A stretch of DNA of 13,194 bases from an uncultured Candidatus Melainabacteria bacterium (GCA_934777245.1 CAKVND010000054.1:1-13194), one strand, 5' to 3'; numbered from the stretch's first letter, positions 1-7,313 are shown. Notes: generated from the sequence alone by a model not told the origin. Program-made: numbers and translations.

Positions 1-342
1 AAAACCTTTTGAAAAATCGGTTATGCCTTTTGCTTTGACAGCATTTCTACCTTCATTGCTAAAAATATAGTTTCTAACATCTGTATAACTTTTAAATTTA
101 GATGTTTCCGGAGTATTAGCAGCGTTAATTCTCTTATTATATTCTGCTACAAATTCGTTTACCAATTGTTCTTTTGTGATAGATGCAAAGTCTTTTTCGT
201 GTGCTTTTGCAACAGTTTCTGCTATATCTTCATATGGAAAACCTTTTGAAAAATCGGTTATGCCTTTTGCTTTGACAGCATTTCTACCTTCATTGCTAAA
301 AATATAGTTTCTAATTTCTGAATAATTTTTAAATTCAGATGT
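1..342 (-). repeat. In-frame tandem duplication, 237-bp period
   Basis: Bases 1-77 are identical to 238-314 (offset 237 bp, or 79 codons). Past base 77 the copies drift but still align through about 106 and 342. Perfect identity over 77 bp, synonymous sites included, points to a recent duplication or to gene conversion between repeat units. More units may lie beyond the left edge. Confidence 0.9.
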
Positions 343-690
343 TTTCGCTTCAGCGCCTGTTGTTGGAATTTCTTCTGTATTAACTTCTTTTCTGCAGATT
401 ACATTGTATTTACTACCGTTGTATGTATATTTGACAACTAGTTGTGTGTATGTTTTGCCATTATTAGTAAAAGTTGTTTCTTTGCTGCTAAACTCGGTAA
501 CACCTTTTTCATTTTGCAATTCTTCCAGTGCAGTTGTATCACCTTGCATAATTCTTTCATTAATAGCTTCAGGATCGAATTTTGTATTAATGGTTGTTGA
601 CGTATCTAAAATTCTCTTTGGTACGTCATCTAAAGTGAGTAGTTGAGGTTGTAAGAATCTCAATGTTTGTCCAATTTGATTTTTAATCAT
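1..690 (-). CDS. Partial uncharacterised protein with 79-residue tandem repeats (C-terminus off the left edge)
   Basis: An uninterrupted reading frame of 230 codons starts at the ATG complementary to 688-690 and leaves the window with no stop. A good Shine-Dalgarno (AAGGAG) precedes it. I do not recognise the family. Residues 1-115 are a mixed polar region with no signal peptide or membrane segment. From residue 117 a 79-residue unit begins (TSEFKNYSEIRNYIFSNEG...) and a second copy starts at residue 196 and continues off the edge. The unit is charged and probably helical, with the core IFSNEGRNAVKAKGITDFSK identical in both copies. Only 12 nt separate this start from the stop of the upstream gene at 703-984, so the two are probably co-transcribed. 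A structural or binding role is possible, but nothing in the sequence shows it. Confidence 0.85.
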   Translation of the reverse strand, partial: MIKNQIGQTLRFLQPQLLTLDDVPKRILDTSTTINTKFDPEAINERIMQGDTTALEELQNEKGVTEFSSKETTFTNNGKTYTQLVVKYTYNGSKYNVICRKEVNTEEIPTTGAEAKTSEFKNYSEIRNYIFSNEGRNAVKAKGITDFSKGFPYEDIAETVAKAHEKDFASITKEQLVNEFVAEYNKRINAANTPETSKFKSYTDVRNYIFSNEGRNAVKAKGITDFSKGF

Positions 691-702
691 AAAAGCTCCT
701 TT

Positions 703-984
703 TTAGTTATTGTAAAAATAAATTGTATTTTCTTTATCGTGTTCAAATCTAATTTCAAAGCCACTTTGACTTTCTTTTAAATTGAGAATGAAATTCGCAC
801 CGACAGGGTGATTGTGAACGATTGATGAAATGTCCCAAGTTTCTTCAAGGTAACTTTTGGCTTTTTCAATGTCATAAATTTCGTCAAATTGCTTAATTAG
901 TGTTGAAACTTTTTCAAAATCCCTGTTGTTGAGTTTTTCGGTTCCGACATTCTTGGAATAAATGCTGTAACTATTGATGTCCAT
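703..984 (-). CDS. Small uncharacterised protein, 93 aa
   Basis: A complete frame of 93 residues starts at the ATG complementary to 982-984, behind a clear Shine-Dalgarno (AAGGAG, about 7 nt upstream), and ends in TAA. The product is a soluble, acidic, mixed alpha/beta-looking protein (MDINSYSIYSKNVG...) with no signal peptide, membrane segment or recognisable catalytic motif. A central HNHPVGANF stretch is the most distinctive part. It is the first gene of a two-gene minus-strand unit; the repeat protein at 1-690 starts 12 nt after its stop. I do not recognise the family. The (CTA)n tract about 110 bp upstream lies in its likely promoter region. Confidence 0.8.
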   Translation of the reverse strand: MDINSYSIYSKNVGTEKLNNRDFEKVSTLIKQFDEIYDIEKAKSYLEETWDISSIVHNHPVGANFILNLKESQSGFEIRFEHDKENTIYFYNN

Positions 985-1092
985 AAATAATTCTCCTTAT
1001 TTTCGGATTAACTCCTTGATACGTATTTTTGTCATATATTGTATAACGGCATTTTTTTCTAAAACTTTAATGCAACGTGAGATAAACGCGCG

Positions 1093-1126
<34 letters not shown>

Positions 1127-1148
1127 GTTTGCGCCGAATGTAACAATT

Positions 1149-1177
1149 TTGAAAAATGCTTAACAATTGAATATATA
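1149..1177 (+). promoter_or_regulatory. Possible sigma70-type promoter with no obvious gene after it
   Basis: TTGAAA at 1149-1154, a 17-nt spacer and TATATA at 1172-1177. No coding frame of useful length follows before 1507, so if it is real it would make a long leader or a non-coding RNA from about 1184. AT-rich DNA produces such matches by chance, so this is weak. Confidence 0.25.
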
Positions 1178-1203
1178 TAAAAAAATACAATGGTTTTGAT
1201 GTA

Positions 1204-1228
1204 TGTTTTATGTATTATTCATAAAACA
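1204..1228. other. Perfect 9-bp hairpin in the intergenic region
   Basis: TGTTTTATG, a 7-nt loop (TATTATT), then CATAAAACA. The stem has no mismatch but is AT-rich, and no long T tract follows. It lies between the possible promoter at 1149-1177 and the Fur-like site at 1243-1257, and may be part of a regulatory region or of an unannotated RNA. Confidence 0.4.
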
Positions 1229-1242
1229 ATAATGAAAATGGT

Positions 1243-1257
1243 TGATAATCATTAGAA
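1243..1257. promoter_or_regulatory. Fur-box-like 7-1-7 site
   Basis: TGATAATCATTAGAA matches the 7-1-7 Fur consensus TGATAATnATTATCA at 12 of 14 specified bases, with a perfect left half. It is about 60 bp downstream of a possible plus-strand promoter and about 250 bp from both flanking genes, so its target is unclear. A PerR or Zur relative could use a similar site. Confidence 0.35.
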
Positions 1258-1301
1258 CAAAATTGGGTGGAAAAGTTACTTTAAATTTACTAATTTTTAA
1301 C

Positions 1302-1343
1302 AAATGAAATGTGCACTTCCACAGTTTTAATTTAACAATTAAA
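1302..1343 (-). repeat. Dispersed 42-nt repeat, copy A
   Basis: This stretch matches 3326-3367 in the same orientation at 36 of 42 positions, and all six differences are transitions. Read on the minus strand it folds into two small hairpins: an AT-only stem with a GTTA loop, and TGTG-GAAG-TGCA. The changes keep pairing only if G-U pairs are allowed on the minus strand. Both copies lie outside coding frames, one on each side of the gene at 1507-3282. Confidence 0.75.
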
Positions 1344-1362
1344 ATTTTTGTGTGTGAAGTAG

Positions 1363-1381
1363 GTTGGACTTTCAGCCCAAC
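1363..1381. repeat. Short palindrome GTTGG...CCAAC
   Basis: GTTGGAC-TTTCA-GCCCAAC forms a 5-bp GTTGG/CCAAC stem with one inner mismatch and an inner C-G pair. It is GC-richer than its surroundings and is followed by AACATTTTA. Similar GTTGG/CCAAC palindromes occur as dispersed intergenic repeats in other bacteria (from memory). It could also act as a weak terminator. Confidence 0.35.
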
Positions 1382-1458
1382 AACATTTTAAACTGAGTAA
1401 GATTGGGTGTTCAATTATCAAAAACTATTTTTACCTGTTTTCTTATCTTTACAATCAC

Positions 1459-1487
1459 TTGCGTTTACTAAGCTTTAATCATATAAT
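1459..1487 (+). promoter_or_regulatory. Promoter of the solenoid-protein gene
   Basis: TTGCGT at 1459-1464, a 17-nt spacer, and a perfect TATAAT at 1482-1487. Transcription would start near 1494, exactly at the Shine-Dalgarno (AAAGGAA, 1494-1500), giving a leader of only about 13 nt before the ATG at 1507. The perfect -10 and optimal spacing make this one of the better promoters in the window. Confidence 0.6.
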
Positions 1488-1506
1488 CAGCACAAAGGAA
1501 TAAATT

Positions 1507-3282
1507 ATGCGTGTCGAGAAAATAAGTACAAACCAACCAAAGTTTGAAGGAAAAAATTACAGATCAATATTTAATCGTTTTACTAATTTGTTTACAAAAC
1601 AAAAAAATGAACAAGCTTTTGTAACAACCGCCACTGCTTCTGCCGCAGCTGCAATTGCCACAATAGAAATCAACAAGAAAGAATATGAAGCTCCAAAACT
1701 CATAAATAAGACAAATACCGAAGTTAAACAAGATACATTAAATGAAATTATTCCAAACTTACCTGAAATTTCAGATGAAGAATATAAAGATTTAAAAACA
1801 AAAATCTGTGCTGATGAAAAAATTAATTACATAATGCATAATATGAAATTTAATCCTAAAGATGACATTGGAAAAGCCGAAACGCAACTTATAGCTAAAA
1901 TTCTTTCTAATAAAGATTTGCTAGAAAGTAAGCCAGTTAGAAAATATGCGCAAAACATAATATTTTCACCTCCTATGAGATTAAAACCTGAGCGGGCAAA
2001 AGTCATTAATTTCGTTTTTGATAATGAAAGACTTTATAATGATGAAAAAATGATGTATGACGTCTTGCAAGCAATTCCATTTGTTGATCGTTCAAACGTT
2101 AATTTGGTATTGAAGCTGTTGAGTGATAAGCGTTTTAGCGATACTTATTTCCGATGTGGCAGCGAAATACTTTTCGCAAACAGGTTATCAGACAATCCGC
2201 AAAAGTCAGCCCAAATAAAAAATTCTGTTATAGATAAATTTTTGAGTGATGAAAAATTGTATAACAATAAAAATGTATGTTCAGAAATCTCTCGTATTGT
2301 GTATTTTGCAAAAAATGACAAAGATTTAGAACATATCAGTAAATTATTTGATAAATATTTAAATTCTCCGGAATTGATGAACCAAAAACACATAAGACAC
2401 AGTATTGGCAATATTGTAGGATGTGTAAAAAGTGATATAGAATTTGATTTAGCTAATAGAATTTTAGAAACTCAGGAATTATATCAAAATAAATATTTAG
2501 TTAATAGCGAAGATGGGTTTGGTAGTAATATTGGCAGAATTCTTGGTGCAGCAAAAAATCCGGAAAAAGCAAAATATATCAATGAGTTTTTAAATGTGTA
2601 TTTATCAGATGAAAAACTTTACACAAATGAAAATTTGAATAAGGGATTATCTTATGTTTTAGCAACGATGGATAAAGATAATTTGGAATTTAGAAAATCA
2701 TTGATGGCGCAATATGTTAATAACTCAGATTTACAACAACCTTCTGTAGCCAAAAGATTGGGTATATTGATAAACTGCAATGATTCTAAAATGAACTATG
2801 AATTAACTGACAAAATTTTAAATGACGCAAGATTATACAATAATGACGCTGTTATGGATAAAATCGGTGATATACTTATTGGATTAAAAAGGCCAGAGGA
2901 TGCAGATTTTGTTTCTAAATTTCTTGATAAAAACGAGATTATTTCAGATAAAAAAATTATAGATAGTTTGCCGGATATTGAATGGCTCATGAATTTTGGA
3001 ACGGATAAAACTTATAAACTCAAATCAAAAGTGCTTGAAAAAGTTTTAAATGATGAAAAATTATACGCAAATAAAAATGTGATGTATGAATTACCAAATA
3101 TAATAAAAAATATAAGATTTGATGAACAATTAGAAATTGCTAATATCGTTTTAAATTCAGAAAATCTTTTTAATAATAATGAAATTTTAGCAAATCTTTC
3201 TATATGGTTAGAAAAAATTGATGGCTATTCTGAACCTAACATGAAATTTTATGATGAATTAAAATCAAGACTAACAAAGTAA
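1507..3282 (+). CDS. Alpha-solenoid-like repeat protein with N-terminal FxG leader, 591 aa
   Basis: The ATG follows AAAGGA at 7-nt spacing. The leader MRVEKISTNQPKFEGK carries the F-x-G motif (F13-E14-G15) shared with four other proteins here. Residues about 38-56 are Ala/Thr-rich (FVTTATASAAAAIATIEI) and only weakly hydrophobic, so a membrane segment is doubtful. From about residue 132 to the end I count roughly twelve degenerate repeats of about 38 residues. Each begins near 'hLsDEKLYNNKNV' and continues with two helices ending in I..I (for example FLSDEKLYNNKNVCSEI, VLNDEKLYANKNVMYEL). This resembles an ARM/HEAT-type helical solenoid, which usually binds protein partners; the fold is inferred. 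No catalytic motif is visible. It is monocistronic, with its own promoter, and is flanked by two copies of a 42-nt direct repeat. Confidence 0.88.
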   Translation: MRVEKISTNQPKFEGKNYRSIFNRFTNLFTKQKNEQAFVTTATASAAAAIATIEINKKEYEAPKLINKTNTEVKQDTLNEIIPNLPEISDEEYKDLKTKICADEKINYIMHNMKFNPKDDIGKAETQLIAKILSNKDLLESKPVRKYAQNIIFSPPMRLKPERAKVINFVFDNERLYNDEKMMYDVLQAIPFVDRSNVNLVLKLLSDKRFSDTYFRCGSEILFANRLSDNPQKSAQIKNSVIDKFLSDEKLYNNKNVCSEISRIVYFAKNDKDLEHISKLFDKYLNSPELMNQKHIRHSIGNIVGCVKSDIEFDLANRILETQELYQNKYLVNSEDGFGSNIGRILGAAKNPEKAKYINEFLNVYLSDEKLYTNENLNKGLSYVLATMDKDNLEFRKSLMAQYVNNSDLQQPSVAKRLGILINCNDSKMNYELTDKILNDARLYNNDAVMDKIGDILIGLKRPEDADFVSKFLDKNEIISDKKIIDSLPDIEWLMNFGTDKTYKLKSKVLEKVLNDEKLYANKNVMYELPNIIKNIRFDEQLEIANIVLNSENLFNNNEILANLSIWLEKIDGYSEPNMKFYDELKSRLTK

Positions 3283-3292
3283 TGTAGTCGTA

Positions 3293-3311
3293 TTAAAAGA
3301 ACTACTTTTAA
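3293..3311 (+). terminator. Weak AT-rich hairpin after the solenoid gene
   Basis: TTAAAAG, loop AACTA, CTTTTAA: a perfect 7-bp stem 10 nt after the stop codon, followed by ATTGTATTTTT. GTAGT (3284-3288) could pair instead with ACTAC (3301-3305). It is a plausible but weak intrinsic terminator. Confidence 0.3.
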
Positions 3312-3325
3312 ATTGTATTTTTGAT

Positions 3326-3367
3326 AAATGAGGTGTGCGCTCCCGCAGTTTTAATCTAACAATTAAA
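3326..3367 (-). repeat. Dispersed 42-nt repeat, copy B
   Basis: Second copy of the element at 1302-1343 (36/42 identical, direct orientation). Here it lies immediately downstream of the minus-strand MBL gene, with its edge 4 nt from that stop codon. On that strand it folds into TTTAATT-GTTA-GATTAAA and a fully Watson-Crick TGCG-GGAG-CGCA hairpin, so it may form the 3' end of the MBL transcript. Confidence 0.75.
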
Positions 3368-3371
3368 TTTT

Positions 3372-3989
3372 TTATAAAAATCTGTTATGTTCTTTTTCCC
3401 ATTCAACCGAGGTAATATTGCCGTGTCCTGGGTAAATTACTGTTTCAGGGGGTAATGTAAATATTTTATTTTCAATACTTTCCACAATTTGGTTGAAATT
3501 CCCACCTTCTAAGTCACAGCGTCCGACAGCTTCTCTAAAAATTGTGTCGCCTGAAAATAAATTTCTGTCAACTAAATAGCAAACTCCACCTTGAGTATGC
3601 CCCGGAGTGTGCAAAACTTTTATTTCTAAAGAACCAAGCTGTATTGTATCACCATCATCTACAAAAACATCAACTTTAGGAATGGTTATTTCAGGCATAC
3701 CAAACATCGACAAATATTGGTTTGCATTGTTTAGCCAACCTAAATCTGCTTTGTGCATAACAATTTGCGGATTGCTTTTGAAACGGTTAGGGCGAATGCC
3801 TGCAATATGATCAAAGTGTCCGTGAGTTAGTAAAATATATTTTAAATTCGCGCCTTGTTTCTCAATTTCTTCGTCGATTCTATCATCAATAGAAGAGCAA
3901 TCAATCAAAGCTGCATCTTTAGTTTTTTCATCTACTATTAAGTAATTGTTGTTATCAATAGGTGGTTCTACAAATGTTTTTATAATCAT
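3372..3989 (-). CDS. Metallo-beta-lactamase-fold hydrolase, glyoxalase II-like, 205 aa
   Basis: The metal-binding set is complete. THGHFDHIAG gives the HxHxDH motif (H56, H58, D60, H61), H131 lies in LHTPGHTQGG, D148 in LFSGDTIF and H189 in YPGHGN. The GRCDLEGG loop after the bridging Asp is typical of the short (about 205-215 aa) bacterial 'hydroxyacylglutathione hydrolase-like' MBL proteins. These hydrolyse thioesters or related substrates with two metal ions, usually zinc or iron, in the cytoplasm. The exact substrate cannot be read from sequence, and a persulfide dioxygenase is less likely. The start is the only sensible ATG, but no Shine-Dalgarno precedes it (CTAAAATACTTTT-ATG). The upstream neighbour ends with a strong terminator 18 nt before this start, so it probably has its own promoter. 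Confidence 0.93.
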   Translation of the reverse strand: MIIKTFVEPPIDNNNYLIVDEKTKDAALIDCSSIDDRIDEEIEKQGANLKYILLTHGHFDHIAGIRPNRFKSNPQIVMHKADLGWLNNANQYLSMFGMPEITIPKVDVFVDDGDTIQLGSLEIKVLHTPGHTQGGVCYLVDRNLFSGDTIFREAVGRCDLEGGNFNQIVESIENKIFTLPPETVIYPGHGNITSVEWEKEHNRFL

Positions 3990-4006
3990 AAAAGTATTTT
4001 AGCATG

Positions 4007-4031
4007 AAAAAAGCCGGCATAATAACCGGCT
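4007..4031 (-). terminator. Rho-independent terminator of the 4037-4420 gene
   Basis: On the minus strand, AGCCGG, an 8-nt loop and CCGGCT are followed directly by a run of six T. The hairpin begins only 5 nt past the stop codon of the 127-aa gene. Stem, loop and T tract are canonical. Confidence 0.85.
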
Positions 4032-4036
4032 CTAAT

Positions 4037-4420
4037 TTATTTTATTATATAATGTTTCAGATTTAGCATTTTTAAAGATGTTTCTATTATAGACTTAAGT
4101 TGTTTACTAATTCCGGATTTGTTATAGGAATATTGTTCCCATTCTGATTTTGTAAATCTCAATTTGTCATTTATATGACATTCTTCAAAGTAGTCCATTG
4201 TGTATTGTCCGCCATTGTAGTTAACAGAATTTTTTGTATATTTTTCTTGTACATTTTTTACTTCACCAGCACTTTCATCCAAAAACGGATAATAAAATCT
4301 TTCAGTTTTTTCAGACCCCATTGTTTCTCCATAATCAGTGGTTATTTTTTCTTTCCCCCAAAGGCCTCGAAAATTCATACCTGAACTTGAATTCATTTCA
4401 TTAATTGGTGCAATTCTCAT
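4037..4420 (-). CDS. Uncharacterised FxG-leader protein, 127 aa
   Basis: The ATG is preceded by AAAGGAG with 8-nt spacing. The protein begins MRIAPINEMNSSSGMNFRG, carrying the shared leader (M-R-I ... N-F-R-G, F17-G19). The remainder is soluble, polar and rich in Tyr, Lys, Glu and Asn, with no signal peptide, membrane segment or known motif. The C-terminal 30 residues (KQLKSIIETSLKMLNLKHYIIK) look helical. It lies between two good terminators (4450-4480 before it, 4007-4031 after it), so it is probably a single-gene transcript. I do not recognise the family. Confidence 0.8.
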   Translation of the reverse strand: MRIAPINEMNSSSGMNFRGLWGKEKITTDYGETMGSEKTERFYYPFLDESAGEVKNVQEKYTKNSVNYNGGQYTMDYFEECHINDKLRFTKSEWEQYSYNKSGISKQLKSIIETSLKMLNLKHYIIK

Positions 4421-4449
4421 TTATACTACTCCTTTCGATGTTAATAATA

Positions 4450-4480
4450 AACGGTCGATTGAGTTTTTCAATCGACCGTT
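4450..4480 (-). terminator. Perfect 13-bp hairpin terminator after the GT5 gene
   Basis: AACGGTCGATTGA and its exact complement enclose a 5-nt loop, 7 nt past the GT5 stop codon. On the minus strand the tail is TTTATTATTAAC, interrupted but T-rich. The strong stem and its position support an intrinsic terminator separating this gene from the one at 4037-4420. Confidence 0.75.
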
Positions 4481-4487
4481 ACAAATT

Positions 4488-7190
4488 TTATCCTACACAA
4501 GACAAATGTCCATTTTTCTTTTCTTCTTCAAATCTTGGAGAAAGCCATCCTGCTTTATATCCTGCATAACCTAGTCCAACAAGACCTAAAGCACTACCAG
4601 CTATTATTGCAGCCGTTTTGTGTTTTTTTATTGTATTCCACAAAGATTTTCCACTTCCTTTTGTTTTAGAAGCTTTAAATGCATCATTATTGAAGTCGCC
4701 ACGACCACTACTTTTAATTTCTGTTGCAACATTATTATCTGTAGTATTAAATTTATCTTTCAAGTATACTTCTAATGCAGATTTCCCACCATTATAGGCA
4801 TTGTTATTGTGCCATTCGATTTTTTCTTTCAAGCAATTTTCAATGTATTGTTTCTGTTTTGCTTCAAAAGTTCCATCTTCTACGGGTTTTAAGAATTCCT
4901 TAATCATATTCGCAGTGTCTTTTGCGCTATGTTCAACTCTTGCTTCATCTAAAACATCGTAAGAAACATTCTTATCTAGACCAAGCTTTGAAGAACTTAA
5001 CATAAATGGATCATTTGTTAATAAACCTGTTTTACCAGGGGTAATAAAGTCAGGTGCTCCACCAGATTTTATATTTATAACAGGAGTGCCGGATGCAAAA
5101 CTTTCAAAAGGAGTAATTCCACAAGGTTCCCAACGGCTTGTAAATATTGTTGCATCGGTACAGTTTGCTAGTCTTTTAGGGAATAAACCGTTTACATAAC
5201 AAGCATTACCTTTAAAAATTCCTTTTTTACCATTTACTTCTATTTCTGCAATTTTTTGCATTTCTTCTTTAATGCCTTCCCATTCTTTGTTTCCATCACG
5301 GAAAACATCCTTGCCGGCACCGAATAATAATTTCGAATGTAAACGTGTTTCGAGAGGAACTGATTCATCCTCTAAGAACATTCTGAAGGCTCTAGCTGTA
5401 ACTTTCAAGCCTTTTTGTGGATCTGGACGCCCCCAAGATAAGAACAATTTATCTTTTTCACTAGCCGGAGAAAGACCGCCGAGTGTTAATTTTAAATTAG
5501 TATCCTTACCTCTGTTACTGGTAATAACTCCATCGCTGAAAAATACCTTTGCAACAGCATCAGAATTACTATCGGATTTAGAGGTTGCATCAGCTATAAT
5601 ATTTATTAAGTTAGTTCTATTAGATTTTTTTGCACTATAAATTTTATCAACACCATCTGTAGTTGTGAAAGGAGTATATTTCCTTGCATTTTTTACGTCT
5701 TTAAATATATTATTCAAAGTCCCTGTTCCAAAGAAGCCATCTTGCTTGCTAGTTTCCATATTAGCTGGTTTTGCACCATTTACGACATCAATAGTCTTAT
5801 CTTTAATATTGATTAAATCTTGCGTTAAACCTTTTGCAATATCTTCAGTTGCGAAATCTCTAGTTTCTTTACCATAATACCTTGAAACATTACCTGGAGA
5901 ACAGTTTCCAGAATATTCATCAGCAGTTGCGATTGCAATTTTTGTCATATTAAAGCAACCTTCTGAATCAATATATTTTTTGAAATATGGTTCAAAGAAA
6001 TTGTAAAGTTGCGTACATTCTTCTGTTGTTGCATTTCCTTTTGCAATTTTTTCTGAAATTTCATTTACTTTATTATAATTTTCGTTTGCTTTTAATTTGT
6101 CTAAATCTGTTTTTGTCGCAACGATTTTAAAGAAGTCGACAGGATTTGCAAAACAACCTTGATATGTTCTTCCAGGGTTATGGAAAATAGGAACATATTT
6201 GATGCCATTCCAATATTTATTGCCTTCGCTCATATATTGGGTAGCATCAGTTAACATGCTATATGCAAATCTATCATGCAACACTATATTTTGTGGATTA
6301 AAGTTGCCATGTGCGCTATTATCCATTTTTTCTAAAGCTTTTTCCATGGCACGTATTTGCTCTGTAAAGAACATATCACCGGCAGCTCTTCCTGAAAAAA
6401 ATTTTTCACCTTTTTGTGGGACAGCTCCTCCTCCATAAGCTTTAGAGCCTCCATAAGCAGTTGTTCCACCATAAGCTTTTGTGCCATTTGGAGTTTTATC
6501 TACGTATTTAGAATAAATTCCGTAAGCTGATTTTCCGCTTGCCATTTCTGGAGTATGTATGATATACATTCTGTCTTTACGCGCACCACGTGTATCTACT
6601 TCAAAAATTCTATATGGAATCGTTTCCATATTAAAATTATCTTTTGCAACTCTTTCTACACTACCACTAAGTCCTGTGTCCTTTAGTAAATGCATTTTTT
6701 TTATTTTTTGTCCGCCTTGCCCTTCTGTTTGCGTAATTAATGCAAAAGACTCACCTTCTTTTAGCTTATAATTTTGGTCTACAAGAATGAAATCCTCACC
6801 TCTTACTAAAGGTTCGCCTTTATTGAATTTTTCAACAGCTTCTTTTTTTGCTACATATATGCGCCCTTCTGAATCATCTAATGAGTAGTAGGGATGGAAT
6901 GTTCTCATGTCTACATCCTTGCCAATAACTTCTTTTGCATGATTAGCAATAGAGTCTGGAAGTGCTTCTGCTACATCACCTAGACCACCCGCACAGTAAA
7001 TACCACCTAAATAGTTACTTTCTGTTGCGAAACCTGCGATTTGATTCGGATGCTTACTTGGATTGCCCTTAAAAGAAAGGGTTACAATGTTTTGAACATT
7101 TGAAATTTTTGAATTTTCAACAGCTTTCACACTCTTTGCATTTCTTGCTCTAATGGCAGAATAATCAGTACCTATTGCGTTAATCTTCAT
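4488..7190 (-). CDS. GT5 glycogen/starch-synthase-like glycosyltransferase with FxG leader and C-terminal membrane segment, 900 aa
   Basis: I take the start at the ATG complementary to 7188-7190, which has AAGGAG 6 nt upstream; an 18-codon upstream extension has no such support. The GT5 order is clear: CAGGLGDVAEALP (66-78, the KxGGL region), IVLHD (302-306), PIFHNPGRTYQG (334-345), SWGRPDPQKG (585-594, with R588 and K593 at the R-x4-K spacing of GlgA) and SRWEPCGITPFES (685-697, catalytic Glu in the EPCG motif). These enzymes extend alpha-1,4-glucan from ADP- or UDP-glucose. Oddities: 900 aa against about 480 for GlgA; Cys66 replaces the nucleotide-binding Lys; three AYGG repeats (239-253); large insertions around 370-570; SFKG leader (39-42); and a C-terminal hydrophobic segment (about 858-880) after KKHK with a charged tail ending HLSCVG. 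It is probably a membrane-tethered glucan synthase or a divergent relative. Activity is not certain. Confidence 0.85.
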   Translation of the reverse strand: MKINAIGTDYSAIRARNAKSVKAVENSKISNVQNIVTLSFKGNPSKHPNQIAGFATESNYLGGIYCAGGLGDVAEALPDSIANHAKEVIGKDVDMRTFHPYYSLDDSEGRIYVAKKEAVEKFNKGEPLVRGEDFILVDQNYKLKEGESFALITQTEGQGGQKIKKMHLLKDTGLSGSVERVAKDNFNMETIPYRIFEVDTRGARKDRMYIIHTPEMASGKSAYGIYSKYVDKTPNGTKAYGGTTAYGGSKAYGGGAVPQKGEKFFSGRAAGDMFFTEQIRAMEKALEKMDNSAHGNFNPQNIVLHDRFAYSMLTDATQYMSEGNKYWNGIKYVPIFHNPGRTYQGCFANPVDFFKIVATKTDLDKLKANENYNKVNEISEKIAKGNATTEECTQLYNFFEPYFKKYIDSEGCFNMTKIAIATADEYSGNCSPGNVSRYYGKETRDFATEDIAKGLTQDLINIKDKTIDVVNGAKPANMETSKQDGFFGTGTLNNIFKDVKNARKYTPFTTTDGVDKIYSAKKSNRTNLINIIADATSKSDSNSDAVAKVFFSDGVITSNRGKDTNLKLTLGGLSPASEKDKLFLSWGRPDPQKGLKVTARAFRMFLEDESVPLETRLHSKLLFGAGKDVFRDGNKEWEGIKEEMQKIAEIEVNGKKGIFKGNACYVNGLFPKRLANCTDATIFTSRWEPCGITPFESFASGTPVINIKSGGAPDFITPGKTGLLTNDPFMLSSSKLGLDKNVSYDVLDEARVEHSAKDTANMIKEFLKPVEDGTFEAKQKQYIENCLKEKIEWHNNNAYNGGKSALEVYLKDKFNTTDNNVATEIKSSGRGDFNNDAFKASKTKGSGKSLWNTIKKHKTAAIIAGSALGLVGLGYAGYKAGWLSPRFEEEKKNGHLSCVG

Positions 7191-7313
7191 AGATAACTCC
7201 TTACACACATAAATTGTTCTATATATACAAACACCCACACACAAAAAAACTTGCCTAAATATCCCCGTCTGTTAAGATATGTAAAGTAAATTTTTATTAA
7301 GTTCGGTACAACG

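Noticed and set aside
1325..1381. Integron attC-like 7-mers (ATTTAAC, GTTGGAC, GCCCAAC; also ATCTAAC in repeat copy B)
   Set aside because: They fit RYYYAAC/GTTRRRY, but such degenerate 7-mers are common in this DNA. The spacing is too short, the expected imperfect complementarity between the two halves is missing, and no integrase or same-strand cassette array is present.
1507..3282. Reading the solenoid gene as a mobile cassette
   Set aside because: The flanking direct repeats allow deletion in principle, but there is no recombinase or target duplication, and the gene has its own promoter. I kept only the repeat observation.
7191..7244. Upstream extension of the GT5 gene by 18 codons
   Set aside because: The extra residues (Cys- and Val-rich) come from the GT-rich leader. 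The Shine-Dalgarno sits correctly only for the ATG at 7190, and that start also gives the MKI leader shared with other proteins.
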